Below are positions 41,480 through 53,240 of a stretch of 64,000 nt of DNA, piece by piece. The number at the start of each line of letters is the position of its first letter. Position 1 is the stretch's first letter. The DNA lies in assembly GCF_036898095.1 (NCBI RefSeq), contig NC_090744.1:94739228-94803227 (forward strand), given 5' to 3'. A model generated the notes under the pieces. The model was not told the DNA's origin. It searched no databases and saw only the letters and a list, made by a program, of their open reading frames with translations. The position numbers and the translations under genes are program-made. This DNA is from Palaemon carinicauda (Eukaryota; Arthropoda; Malacostraca; Decapoda; Palaemonidae).

Positions 41480-42950
41480 AGGAGATTCAGAAAATGATTG
41501 ACAGAGACGTTCTCCAAAAAGTATGACGGGTCCTTCGGCTTCTATAGTAGACTCTTGTCAAGAAGGCTTCTGGAGGCTGGAGACCCATTGTTGATCTCTT
41601 AGCCCTGAACTTGTTCGTCAGGCAGACCAAGTTCAAAATGGAGACAGCGGCCATACATCATCCAAGCCGTCAGATCAGGAAACTTTGTGGTCCCTCTGGA
41701 TCTGAAAAATGCCTTCTTTCAGATCCCGATATAGTACATCTGGCGTCCAGAAAATTCTTGCATATGGTAATTTCTGGTCAAGTGTACCAGTTCCAGGTCC
41801 TCTGCTTCAGTCTGTTGATGTCATCGCATGTCTTCACGAGGGTCTTCGAACTGGTATTATCTTGGTCCTACGCCATCAGGATTTTTCTGCCTATGTACGT
41901 GGACATCTGGCTGTTCCTCGCCGACTCTGTAGACACTAGTGGCTCACTGAAACATTCCTTGAGTTCTGTCAAGATCTAGGGATCTTGATATATTTAGAAA
42001 AGTCTGTCCTCTCTCCTACTCTGGTACTCATCTACTGGGCATGGAGATAAATTTAAGCCAAGGGAAAGTCTCTCGCCTGCGTCGTGCTGTCCTTCCTTTT
42101 CTCCAACAGCTCCAGCTTCCAGCTCGACAATGGCAGGTGTTTCTGGGACATCAAGCTTCGATGCAATGCCTAGTTCCCATGGTGGGGTAAGAAACCTACA
42201 ATGGTATCTGAAGTCATCTTGCTCCCAGCATTGGGATGATCCCCAGAGGAGCTTGCTTCAGGAAGGATCTTCTCTGGTGTTTAGACCTGTCAAACCTCAT
42301 AAAAGTGTTTCTCATAGCAATAGCTCCCCCAAAATATACTGTAGGCACTTGGCAGATGCTTTCACCGAGGGTTGAGGGACTCAAACTCGACGATTTGTTA
42401 ATTTCAGAAGAGGGGTTGGAGCTAGATCGTCTGAAAAACATCAACTATTTGGAACTAAAAGCTGCAAACAGGGAGACACAGTTTCTCATCGTCAGAGCCC
42501 AATGGCAGTAGAGACTCTTCAATGGGCAGAGGACAGTGCAATCTTTCTCTCAGCCCACTTCATCCTAGGCAGAAGGAACATCATAGCAGATCAGCTGAGG
42601 AGGAGGACTCAGATTGTTGGTGGAGAATAGTCTTTGAGTCCTCGGATAGGAACAAGGGTAATGACTTTGTGGGTTCACCAAACATGACCTGTTTGCTACT
42701 TCTCTCAACACATAGCTTCCTGTGTACTGTTCTCCAGTTCTGGATCCTTCAACAGCTTTCAAAGACACTTTTCAACATCCGTGGGACAGACTAGACGTTT
42801 ACGCTTTTCCGCCCTTCAGCCTCCTGAGAAGAGTCCTCAACAGGGAGAGAGAAACACCAAACCTCTCAATGACCGTGATAGCCCCAATGTGGCCACACAG
42901 GAATGGTATTCAGATCATCTTCATCTGCTAGTGGAGATCCCATGCCTCTC
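41480..42950 (+). pseudogene. G pol remains: RT, RNase H, methyltransferase-like
   Basis: RT is recognisable from VKKASGGWRPIVDLLALNLF (about 41560) through QTKFKMETA, LASRKFLHMVISGQVYQFQV, SSHVFTRVFELVLSW, and the active-site box, which has decayed from YLDDW to YVDIW (about 41898), losing an aspartate. RNase H is barely visible (42440-42600, LELKAANRE; ADQL). The methyltransferase-like block is clearer at 42722-42900 (VYCSPVLDPSTAFKDTFQHP, YAFPPFSLLRRVL, MTVIAPMWP). Confidence 0.75.
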
Positions 42951-44020
42951 ACAGCTGAAACAGGCCCGCATCAGGATTTTCTACAACTGTGTACAATCGT
43001 TGCGTCATCATGGGTGGAGGTTATCCAGCATCATCTCTCTCAGAGGGGCTCTTCTCGGGAGACTGCCCAACAAATATCTGGATACCTCCAAAAATCCTCA
43101 GCTTCAATTTACCAATCCAAGTGGGCTGCCTTCTATGTTTGACCTTTTTGTATGGGTATCCATCCACTCAAAGCCACACTTCCCGTGATTGCGAACTTTT
43201 TGTTTTACCTCTGTAAGGAGAAGCTCTTCTCCGTTTCTGCGATAAAAGGCTATCGCTCAGCCTTGAGCCTAGTCTTTAGACTTAATGGAGTAGATGTTTC
43301 TGCTTCAAGATTTCTTTGCTCATATGAAGCTTCGAGCAGTCTTGACCTCCAGTTGCAGTCAGCATGCCAGCTTAGAATGTCATGAAAGTTCTGATCAGTT
43401 TGAAGAGGGCCCCTTACAAAACTTTTAGATATGCTACAAACAGGGACCTTACCATGAAGACAGTGTTCCTTCTTGGCTTGACTTTGGCCCCCCCAAAAAA
43501 TGATCTTCACGGGCTATCCTTCAATGGAGGAAGGTCTCTGAGCTTCATCCCTGAGTTCCTTGCTAAAACCAAGTATACTGTTTCTTCAGACCCCTGTTGA
43601 TTATTCTTTATAAGGTAACTGACAATCCTGATCAGCTACAATTGTGTCCTGTTAGGATTTTGAGGAGCTGTTTTAGGCATACCAGGGTAGCCAGACCTTT
43701 GCCTCCAGAACCTGTTCATAGTACTGTACAGGGAAGACAAAGAAAAAAGTTTTGAAGAACACCATTTCTTTCTAATTGAGGGAAGTTATTTCCCACTCCT
43801 TAGAGTTGTCCGCAAGGAACTCTCTATCAGGGCCCATGATGTCAGAGGTATTGCATCCTCCTTGGCCTTAAAGAGGAACTTCTCTGTGTCACAGGTTCTT
43901 AGGGCGGGGTTCTGGAAGAGACAGACCACCTTTAAAGCCTATTACCAGGGGGATATGACTCGCAGGACTATGGGCATATTTACTTTAGGTCCTGTAGTAG
44001 TTGCTCAGCAGGTGGTCTAG
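42903..44020 (+). pseudogene. G tyrosine recombinase remains
   Basis: A GYLQKSSASIYQSKWAAFYV segment (about 43080-43140), SAIKGYRSALSLVFRLNGVD (43235-43295) and LTMKTVFLLGLT are recognisable. Box 1 has become LAPPKNDLHGLS, so the catalytic arginine is gone. Near the end, AHDVRGIASSLA (about 43830) keeps the H-x-x-R pair and FKAYYQGD keeps a tyrosine, ending LGPVVVAQQVV at 44020. Confidence 0.8.
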
Positions 44021-45940
44021 CTTCCCTGGGCTACATAACAGGACCAGTATTGGTAGATCAAGGTCTGAGGTTACAGTCTGGGATGAAAATGAAGTGACTA
44101 ATATTCTTTTCCTTTCAATCTTCCCCCCTCTTGGGATACAGCATCATAACCTTGTAGTGTTTTGCGGACTGTCTGGTGTTCAAATGCCAACCACACTCCA
44201 ATGTTCACTACACAAAAAGATAAAATGGTGGAATACCCATCAATCTGGGCAAAAGGTAAACAGTCAAGAGAACTGGGGGCTGGGGCACCACCCCTCGATT
44301 TTTTTGCTATAACCTCAAATTTCACTTTTCTATTCTTGGTTCCCCGTCTCTCTCCATAGTGCTATGCACAGAGTCTTAAATATGAGGAGCAATATGATTT
44401 CTAGGTAGGAGGTTTCCTCACTATATTTCAAGTTATTTGAACATTACAAACATTCGGAGAGGAAAAAATAACTTTAAATTAACTCTGGTCTAGGGGACAG
44501 GACAGTGTAAGAGGGGATGGTATAGAAGGAAAAAAAAATTCATTAAAAAAATATTTTAATTAATCAGTGATAGAAAAAAACAGATACTGTACAATAATAT
44601 GAAAATGCAAGTCTTCAAAACCAGAAGGAAAGACATAAATATCTCCATACAGAACCTCTTAGGAATCAATCCTCCAAACATCCAATCCACATACACAACT
44701 ATAAACGAAGACCAGCATAAGTGTATATATTTGGGCCAAATTCAACTGTAATTTGACAGGTAACTTAGTCACACAAACTTTTCTTCTGAACAACCACCTT
44801 CCAAGTGATATTTCATCACAACTAGGCTAATTCACAATAATATTGTCTTGTCACACATTCCCTCACACTTGGGAATTTCTGTCAATATGAAAATTCAATT
44901 GCCTGCATTCATGTGATGCTCAAAGACAATTGTACATTTATTTTATTTACTTTGTTTACTGAACAACACAGACGTTCCACGGAAGCTAACTCTCTCTTAA
45001 GTGTTTTCACATTATAAACTGCAGTCCTATAGACAAAGTATATGTCTCTTGATTGTGTTTACTTGTGTTTTATAAAGTGCAGCTTAAATTGATACAAGAG
45101 TACTGTCAGCAGGTAAGCACTATCAATTAGAAAGGATATCACCCTACTGTGGCCATTTTCTACCCCCTATCAAGTGAGTATTTCATGTCGGGATCATTAA
45201 CTCCACCATGCCCTTTCTTGATCTGACACTGTTGTTAAGCCAAGCCAATGGCATCGCATCAGACATGTAGATGTAGGTACGTTCAGTAAATAACATTGGT
45301 TATTTTGATCCATGCATCTTCTTAATGACGTATGTCGATTACATTGTCTTTGATATCCACATGCTTATTCATGACAGTACCTCTACTGCGTGACTGCAAT
45401 TCTAACTATCATCTCCAAGCTCTATAGGGAGTAGTGTGTGCTGAAAAAAAATATATAATGAGGCAATGTTAAGGGACAAAAATATAAAAAGTTAAAAAAG
45501 GCATAAAACTATATAAATAAAAAAAATCAAGAATTCGGAAATGTGTATTTTTCCTATCTATAAATATTTTGTTTTTCACAACCTCGCCAGCTGGACTTTA
45601 TCGGAGATAGTTAAGAAGCTCCTTTGGCCTTCCGCTACAGGGTGTGTAAATATCCATAAGTCTGTTCCCCATAATTCTTATGAGGGGAAATGTGAATATT
45701 ACCTTTCTGTTAGCAACCTCAGTTTAGCTTTGAGTTCAGCATAGTGAAGTACAGCTTAAATCTTTCCTCCTCCCTTCCTTTCATGGGCCATGATGACCAT
45801 TAGCCATCTCTTAGTTCATGAGGTGTAGGAACTCAGTCTGTACCATTCAATGTAAAGCCTGAGATTCCTGGGTGGTTTTCCAGTTAATTGGAAAGGGGAC
45901 TTCATCCCTTGTAAGGGTGAGTCTCTTTTTGTAAAGACTG
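44021..45940 (+). other. G 3' region, expanded and unassigned
   Basis: The distance from YR to ICR is 1.9 kb here against about 0.45 kb in B, so about 1.4 kb of extra DNA has been added. I see no gene, terminal repeat or microsatellite in it beyond A-rich runs (44530-44580, 45450-45530). Confidence 0.45.
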
Positions 45941-46023
45941 ATAGTTTGTATTCGTGTAGGAATAAAAGACAAATTATGAAAATAATTTGTATTTACCCTA
46001 ACTACACAAATTTAGGCTCTTTA
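45941..46023 (+). repeat. Internal complementary region of G
   Basis: AGTTTGTATTCGTGTAGGAA joined through GAC to AAATTATGAAAATAATTTG and CTAACTACACAAATTTAG. Same layout as the B ICR, including the GAC junction. Confidence 0.75.
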
Positions 46024-46039
46024 CTCAAACCTTCTGCCA

Positions 46040-46174
46040 TCGCCAACCCCGATTAAGTCCAGGCTGCAATTCAATGAAGGTTAGAGTGAGTTGAAGGGGT
46101 GGCTATAGCCCCCATATGGCCAGCAGGGTAACTACCCTGTCGGTTGTTTACACCTTGTTGAAAAGTTTAACTGC
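46040..46174 (+). repeat. Right inverted terminal repeat of G, inner part
   Basis: Inverted match to the left ITR of G (TGAATTGCAG, GGGGTGGCTATAG, GTTTACACCTTGTTG, AGTTTAACTGC). It ends at the B insertion. Confidence 0.75.
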
Positions 46175-46177
46175 CAT

Positions 46178-46362
46178 TTGTTCCGTAACCGAAATACAAA
46201 CCACGCTATTTACATTGGGCTTACCTTTTAGCGTAGCTGAAATAACGAGCCAATAGTTTTTAACGAGGGTTAATTACTCCCGCGCTAGTTAGCGGGGGTA
46301 GGGGAAGGGATAGCTTGCTACCCCTCCCCCCCCCACACACCGGTGATTTGCTTCCCTTCACT
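46178..46362 (+). repeat. Left inverted terminal repeat of B
   Basis: Contains CGCTATTTACATTGGGCTTA, CTAGTTAGCGGGGGTAGGGG and CACCGGTGATTTGCTTC, all found inverted at 53862-54066. Confidence 0.95.
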
Positions 46363-46484
46363 TTTGGTTCCGGCGATGAACAGACGTGTCTGTCCATCGT
46401 CGTCGTTGACAGCCTTTAATCTTTTTCTGCTTTCTCTTTCAGTTTGTGTGTGTGTGTTAGAAGTTGACCACCTTTATGATTACT

Positions 46485-49400
46485 ATGCGTACGTGCCCTG
46501 GAATTGCCGGCCGCCCTTGTGGTACTTTTATGTCGGCCGTGGACACTGATCCTCACACCCTTTGCCCGCAGTGTCGAGGCCGACGGTGTGATCAGTAAAA
46601 TAAGTGCAGTGAGTGCAGGGAGTGGTCTGCCTCCCAGTGGGAGAGGTTTGGCCGCCAGCGTAAGAAGAAGTCCAAGAGAGACCGTTCTCCTTCCGGGTTT
46701 GCCTTGAAGGAGGAAGGTTCTCGGGACTCTTCTTTCGCCGCCCAAACCTCCTCCGAAGCTCCCCCTCGTTCGGCTCCTAAGGAGAGTCGGCCGAGTGGGA
46801 GCGCAGGCCCTAGTTCTATTTCCCGACCTTGGGTTGGAGGAGAGAGCGTCGCCTCCCATAGCGGGGCGGTTCCTCCTCCTCCCCCGGGGGAGGTTATTGA
46901 TAAATCTTTGTCTAACGATGATCTTTTACAGATTTGGGCCTCACTGGGGCTTAAGGGCTTGCCCTCCAGGGTTGCCCTGATTGACCTTGTCCAGTTGGGG
47001 GCCGCCGTTAAGCAGTCGCCGGTGATAGCAGAGGTAGATCCTCTGTCTATCGTCGACGTCGTGGTGGCAGAGGCCTCCAACGGGGCGGGGCAATCCTCTG
47101 CAGGTGCAGTTGGGGATGTTGGTGCTGACGCTCTCCTCCCCCTTCCGTACATCCTTCGAAGGGGGAAGGGAGTCCTACGGGCTCTTCTGCTGTCCAGCTT
47201 CCCTTTAAGGGGAGTGCTTTGACTGAGACTCCCCTTCGGAGGACTGATGGTCCTGAGGATCTTCCTCGTGGCCGCCTTCGCCGTAAGGCTCACCGTCCGC
47301 TGCGTCGCAAGGGCCTCCCGTCTCCTTATAAGGGTGCTAAGAGGCGCCTTTTTGGATCTTCTCCTTCTTCCTCCGAAGGGGACTCTCCTCGCCGTAAACA
47401 GCCTGCAGCTCCAGCTTCATTAGACCTCTCTGGGGATCGGTCTCCTACGCCTTCCAGACCTTCAACTTCCGGGGCAGATGTTCAGCAACCTGACCTCGTC
47501 ACCCGACGGGCAACGGTCCCTTCGGGGCAAAAGGATTCTTCCCTTACGTGTGCAGTGTTAGCGCACAGGCGCTCTCCTGCTCGTCAGCGCTCTCCTGTTC
47601 GTCAGCGATCTCCTGTTCGCCAGCGCTCTCCTGATGATCGCCCCTCTTCTCGCCAGCGCTCTCCTGAGGACATCCTTCAACCTGTGGTTCCTGAAGAGCG
47701 CCCAGCGCGCCAGCGTTCCCCTGCTCGCGCTTCTGCAGTGTTAGCGCACAGGCGCTCTCCTGCTCGTCAGCGCTCTTCTGACCGTCAGCGCTCTCCTGTT
47801 CGTCAGCGCTCTTCTGAGGACCATCGCCCTTCTGCTCGCCAGCGCTCCCCTATGGTCTCCGAATATCCTGCAGTTCCTGTTGTGCGCCCTGCGCGCCATC
47901 AGTCTCCTGAGCGCCCTCGCGATCCTCAGCTTGTTCCTGCACAACGTCGCTCGCGTTCTCCAGCGCTTGTTTCTAAAACACATGTTCGCCCACGCGCTTC
48001 CTGTTCCTGTTCCTGTTCGTGAACGCACCGCGCCGACTGTTCCTTCACAGGATTCCACGCGTCGCCCTCTTGCTCGCCAGCGATCGCCAGCTCTCCAGCG
48101 ATCACAGACAATTGAACAATCGCCTGCTCGTCAGCGTTCTCCTACGCGTCAGCGATCTCCGGACCGCCCGCGTGACCTATCGCCTACGCGCATGCGTTCT
48201 CCAACGCGCCGTCGCCCAGAGGATCTGGAAGGACATGGGTTGCCCTCTGTTAGCTCGCCCTCGCGCGGGCGTTTGCCTGCGCGACCTACGCGCTGTCGCT
48301 CGCCAACGCGCCATCGCTCGCCTGCGCGCCAGCCAGCGCACCACCGATCGCCTGCTCGCAATCACTCTCCCACGCGCTGCAGGTCTCCTGACCAACGTCG
48401 CCAGCGATCTTCGGAGCGTTCTCGCTCGCCCGCACGACAACGCGTTCCCTCGCCGACGCGCCAAGGCATTCGTTCACCGGCTCGCCCACACGCTCGTTCG
48501 CCTGTACGCCCACTCGCCTGCGCGACCGCTCGCCTGCTCGCCCGCGCGACCGCTCGCCCGCGCGACCGTTCGCGCCGAATTTCACAGCCAGTGACAGCAG
48601 CAGGAACGCGTGTCACCAGACCGCGCTCAGGATCGCCTCCACCAAAGCGCAGGACCATTGTGCAGGACAGGGAAGACACTTCAGAGAGGTCAGTGCGTCT
48701 TTCTTCCCCCTTTCCTTTTCAGGCAGGTCCAGTGGTGTCCACTCCGAAGGATCGCCCGATCCCTTTCCCTCCAGCGAGGATTTCGGACTCTGTGTCCGTG
48801 GAGCAACAGACTTGGTTTGGTCCTCTGATGCGGGCGTTAGTGAGGGTTATGAAGCCAGCACTCGCCGATCAGGGGAACAAACCAACGGCTACCTCACCTC
48901 CGCTGAAGAGAAAGAGAGGAGTGGACTTCGTGGTGACTTCCCCCAGGGAGAAGTTGGTTCCTAAGAGGTCTGTCGGGAAGGCCCCATCCCCTTCGCAGGC
49001 GTTTTCTCCTGCTCCCGTGGACGAGGCTTTTCCGTCCTTGGGTGAGTCCAGTGAGGCGATAGTCTCCCCCTCGGCACCAAGGGGGGAGCCTTCTCTTCAT
49101 GGAGGAGAATCGTCTCGCGCGGAAGGGGCTCTCCGAACCTCTTTGTTGGGGTCCTGTATCCCTCCCAGGAGGGAACCCAAGGACTCCAAGACCATCCCGA
49201 AATCGTCTTCAAGGATTCGCCAGGAACCCGCTGCTCCCCGGGGGAACGTCCACGCTTCGCCCCAGGAAGACATTCCGGGGACGGGAGACTTAGCTGCCAG
49301 CCCGCAAGGAGGAGACCAGCAGGAATCTGAACATGCCTTCTGGCAGGTCCTGAGCCTGATGAGGCAACTCAATGGGTTCATGGACCCCGTGATTGCCCCC

Positions 49401-50297
49401 CGAGAAGGCAAGGACACGGTCCTGGACCAAGTGTTTGATGTTCAGAAGGCCCCTAAGACCAGTGCGGCTCTGCCCTGGTCTCGGGGATTGAAGAGTGCCA
49501 GAGCCAGGGCCAATGCCCAGCTCGCGATTCTTGCCTCCTCCAGTCGTTCCTCTGCCGGGAACAAACTCATCCCACCTCCTCGTCTCCAGCAGAGGAGGTA
49601 TTTTGAGATCTTGGGTGAGTCTAGTCTCGCTCTTCCTCTCCATCACTCCGTAGAAGAGCTGGCTAAGGGAGTTCCCCTCGAGAAGCTCTCTGCCCGGCAG
49701 GTGTCGTTCTCGGCGTCGGAGATCCTGAGCCATGAGAAGGTCGCGAAGTGCGCCATGCAGGCCACTTCGTGGCTGGATATATGGCTAGGAACTCTGGGCA
49801 TCCTATTGCGCTCCGAGGACTTGTCTAAGGAGACCAATAGGAAGGCCCTGGAGACCTTCTTACTCTCGGGCACCCGCTCCATCGAGTTCCTGGCGCACCA
49901 GGTCACCACCCTGTGGGCCAACTCGGTGTTGAAGCGGCGCGATGCGGTGACCGAGAGGTTCCACCCGAAGGTCCCCGCCGTGGATGTCTGTAGGCTCAGA
50001 CATGCTTCCCTCCTTGGGGAGAATCTGTTGGAGCCACAGGATATGGAGCGAACAGCTGAGAGGTGGAGGAAATCTAGCACGGACTCCCTCCTCCATAGGG
50101 CCCTTACAGCTCGGCCCTATAAGCCACCAGCTCCGCAGCAACAGCAGCAGCAGCCTCGTAAGGCACCGAAGCAGGCACCGTCAGCTAAGAAAGTGGTGTC
50201 TAAGCCCCAGCCCTTTCCAGCCAAGGTCAAGAGGGGCGGTAAGTCCTCCAGGGGAGGCAAGACTCCTAGAGGGAGCGGCTGCGGCCGCAAACCCTAG
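46485..50297 (+). pseudogene. B gag: Cys cluster, SR-like repeats, conserved C-terminal domain; several breaks
   Basis: The start MRTCPGIAGRPCG leads to DPHTLCPQCRGRRCDQ; the same C-x2-C-x4-C-x5-C-x2-C cluster as E and alpha2 is interrupted by TAA at 46596. The first frame continues to 47222, then the sequence moves to another frame (47219-48022) and back near 47990, implying two roughly compensating shifts. The middle (about 47560-48560) is a long Arg/Ser/Pro run of RQRSP-type units. The C-terminal third (about 49320-50297) is open: FWQVLSLMRQLNGFMDP, QATSWLDIWLGTLGILL, WANSVLKRRDAVTERFHP, then Gln-rich and Gly/Arg/Lys-rich ends. It would package the element RNA. Confidence 0.85.
47560..48560 (+). 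repeat. Degenerate tandem array encoding RQRSP-type SR repeats
   Basis: Short units of roughly CGTCAGCGCTCTCCTGCT recur with substitutions, giving ARQRSP, VRQRSP, TRQRSP, DRQRSP and similar. The array spans the two frames used by gag. It is GC-rich compared with flanking intron DNA. Confidence 0.8.
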
Positions 50298-50301
50298 GAG
50301 T

Positions 50302-52371
50302 GGCAGTCCCCCTGCGTGTCCACCTGTGGGGGGATGCCTTCAACGTTGCGTGCACAGGTGGCAGCAACACGGGGCCGATGCTTGGACGGTTTCAGTGATC
50401 GGCCAAGGCTATCGCGTCCCGTTCATAACATCTCAACCTCCCCTGACAGCGAATCCAGTGTCGTTGAGCTCCTATGCCACGGGATCGGCAAAGGGGCTGG
50501 CCCTTCGGGCGGAAGTCGAGACCATGCTCAAGAAGGGTGCTTTCCAGGAGGTCGTCGACGGCTCCCCAGGCTTCTTCAGTCGACTCTTTCTTGTAAAGAA
50601 GGCGTCTGGAGGCTGGAGACCTGTCATCGACCTCTCAGCTCTGAACGGGTTTGTCAAGCAAACTCTGTTCAGCATGGAGACAGCGGACACGGTCAGACTT
50701 GCGGTGAGACCTCTAGACTTCATGTGCACACTGGATCTAAAGGACGCGTACTCCCAGATCCCAATCCATCTGTCTTCCAGGAAGTACTTGAGATTCTGCC
50801 TAGACGACAAGATCTACCAGTTCAAGGTGCTGTGTTTCGGTCTCTCCACAGCTCCTCAGGTGTTCACCAGAGTGTTCACCCTGATTTCATCTTGGGCGCA
50901 CAGGAACGGCATTCGTCTCCTTCGCTATCTGGACGACTGGCTGATCCTAGCAGACTCGGAGTCGACCCTTCTTCGGCACCGAGACAGGCTTCTAGGTCTT
51001 TGCCAGGATCTGGGGATCATGGTAAACCTCGAGAAGTCCCCTCTGCAGCCGTCCCAACGACTGGTTTATCTAGGCATGCTGATAGACACCAATCTCCACA
51101 AAGCCTTTCCATCAGACGACAGGATAGCAAGGCTGAGGAGGGTGGCGGAACCCTTCCTCAGGCGAGAAGAGCTTCCCGCCCAATCGTGGTTGCGTCTCTT
51201 AGGTCACCTGTCCTCCCTGGCTCGTCTGGTTCCAAACAGCCGCCTCAGGATGAGATCCCTGCAGTGGCGGCTCAAGTTCCGGTGGAATCAAGGATCCGAT
51301 TCCCCGGACGTTCAGGTCCCGATAGGATCTTTGGAACGGACGGACTTGCGGTGGCGGCTGGTCGACGAAAACCTGCTGAAGGGAGTGAGTCTTCTCGTCC
51401 TCCCCCCGGAATTGACACTGTTTTCGGACGCGTCAAAACAAGGGTGGGGGGCGCACGTTCTGAACCAGAGGACCTCAGGCCTTTGGTCAGAATAAGAAAA
51501 GTGCCTACACATCAACCTTCTAGAGTTGAAGGCCGTCTTTCTGGCTCTTCAACAGTTCCAACGGACCCTGGCGGGTCATTCTGTGGTGGTGATGAGCGAC
51601 AACACCACGGTAGTGGCTTATATCAACAAGCAGGGAGGCACTTTCTCGCAGCAGCTAACCCATCTTGTATTAGAGATTCTGAGGTGGACCGAAGTCCACT
51701 CGATAACACTATCAGCTCGCTTCATTCCTGGCAAGAGGAATGTGCTCGCTGACAGTCTGAGCAAGGCCTCGCAGATAGTGAGTACCGAGTGGTCTTTGGA
51801 TCCTCAGACAGCCAACAAAGTCCTGACTTTGTGGGGTTCCCCGACCGTGGACCTGTTCGCGACAGCGTTGAATTTCAAGCTGCCTCTATACTGCTCCCCA
51901 GTCCTGGACCCCAAGGCTCTCTGGCAAGATGCTTTCCAGCAACGGTGGGACAACATCGACGTGTACGCCTTCCCACCGTTCTGTCTGATGAGAAGGGTGC
52001 TCAACAGGACCAGACTATCGGTCAACTGTTTGATGACTCTGGTAGCTCCGCTATGGCATCACGCGGAATGGTTCCCGGACCTTCTGCAGCTCCTGACGGA
52101 GCTCCCGAGGGAACTTCCTCCACGACACGAGCTTCTCAGACAACCCCACTCCAAAGTCCCTCACAAGGCCGTAGCCTCGCTTCGGCTTCACGCCTGGAGA
52201 CTATCCAGCGTCTCCTCACGGAGAGAGGCTTTTCGCAACAGGTTGCGGAGAGAATGTCTCGGCACCTGCGAAGGTCCTCTGAGGGAGTCTACCAGGCGAA
52301 GTGGAGAGTCTTTTGTGGTTGGTGTCGTGGGAGGGGTATCTCTCCACTCGATGCCACTATTCCAGCAATAG
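50302..52371 (+). pseudogene. B pol: RT, RNase H, methyltransferase-like; one in-frame stop
   Basis: The frame is open from 49984 over the end of gag, so the start is undetermined; conserved sequence begins near GCLQRCVHRWQQHGADAWTV. RT: FSRLFLVKKASGGWRPVIDL, CTLDLKDAYSQIPIH (first Asp), FGLSTAPQVFTRVF and RYLDDWLILAD. RNase H: LTLFSDASKQGWGAHV; then TAA at 51493-51495 right after GLWSE; the frame then continues unchanged with LHINLLELKAVFLAL, VMSDNTTVVAYINKQ and ADSLSK. Methyltransferase-like: TVDLFATALN, YAFPPFCLMRRVL and TLVAPLWHHAEWF. The single TAA is the only disabling change seen. Confidence 0.9.
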
Positions 52372-53240
52372 CGGACTTCCTCGTATATCTGCGGGAGGAA
52401 ATGCGCCTTTCTGTCTCGGCGGTGAAAGGCTATCGCTCAGCCTTAAGCTTGGCCTTTAGGCTGAAAGGCGTGGACATTTCTTCTTCGCTAGAACTCTCTC
52501 TACTCATACGTAGCTATGAGCTTACCTGCCCCCAGTCGGAAGTGAGACCTCCTCCTTGGAACGTGGTTCGGGTCCTCAGGGCTCTTAAGAGACCTCCCTT
52601 CGAACCATTACGCCAGGCCTCCGATCGCCACCTGTCTTGGAAGACGGCTTTCCTGCTCGCTTTGGCTTCGGCCAAGCGGGTTAGTGAACTTCATGGTCTC
52701 TCGTACGACATCGCCCATTCAAGGGGATGGGGGGAGGTAACGTTCAGGTTCGTCCCTGAGTTTGTGGCCAACACTCAGAATCCTGGAGTGCCGGATCCTC
52801 GGTTCGACTCTTTCAGGATCGCGAGTCTCCGCTCTGTAACAAGCTACCCAGACCAGCTGCTACTATGTCCAGTGAGGTGTCTGAGGTACTACATGAAGAG
52901 AACGGCTGCAGTCCATCCTCAAGTGCGAGCATTGTTTGTGAGCACAGGCAGGACGAAGAGGAGGGTCACCAGGAACACCATCTCAGCTTGGATTCGAAGG
53001 GTTATCCACCACGCCTTGAATCCAGACCCTCCTCCGTCATGTCACCCTAGGGCACACGATGTCAGGGGTGTTGCTACGTCCCTGGCCTTCAAGATAAACT
53101 TCTCTGTGACGCAGGTGCTTCAAGCTGGGGTCTGGAAGCGTCAGACGACCTTCACAGCCCACTACCTGCAGGACGTGACCCACAGGAGCCTCGATACATT
53201 TTCTATCGGCCCTGTGGTGGCTGCGCAACAGCTCGTCTAA
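52053..53240 (+). CDS. Tyrosine recombinase (YR) of element B, frame intact
   Basis: 395 residues from this ATG; the frame is open upstream to 51789, so the start is a choice by analogy with C. It overlaps the end of pol. Catalytic residues: R209 (ASAKRVSELHG), H335 and R338 (AHDVRGVATS), Y371 (FTAHYLQD). N-terminal DNA-binding-like region: RMSRHLRRSSEGVYQAKWRV and SAVKGYRSALSLAFRLKG. The product would integrate circular element DNA at short identical cores, such as CAT at B's own junctions. No stop or shift is seen in the gene even though gag and pol of B are broken. Confidence 0.9.
   Translation: MASRGMVPGPSAAPDGAPEGTSSTTRASQTTPLQSPSQGRSLASASRLETIQRLLTERGFSQQVAERMSRHLRRSSEGVYQAKWRVFCGWCRGRGISPLDATIPAIADFLVYLREEMRLSVSAVKGYRSALSLAFRLKGVDISSSLELSLLIRSYELTCPQSEVRPPPWNVVRVLRALKRPPFEPLRQASDRHLSWKTAFLLALASAKRVSELHGLSYDIAHSRGWGEVTFRFVPEFVANTQNPGVPDPRFDSFRIASLRSVTSYPDQLLLCPVRCLRYYMKRTAAVHPQVRALFVSTGRTKRRVTRNTISAWIRRVIHHALNPDPPPSCHPRAHDVRGVATSLAFKINFSVTQVLQAGVWKRQTTFTAHYLQDVTHRSLDTFSIGPVVAAQQLV

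Noticed and set aside
48149..48679. Antisense Arg/Ala/Gly-rich frames
   Set aside because: They are shadows of the RQRSP-coding array on the opposite strand.
47219..48700. Host SR splicing-factor gene
   Set aside because: No RRM domain is present, and the frame runs into DIRS gag C-terminal sequence within element B's ITRs.
50316..51752. A separate 478-codon protein gene
   Set aside because: It overlaps the RT gene entirely and has no recognisable domain. I treat it as an open alternative frame and report it as a finding, not a gene.
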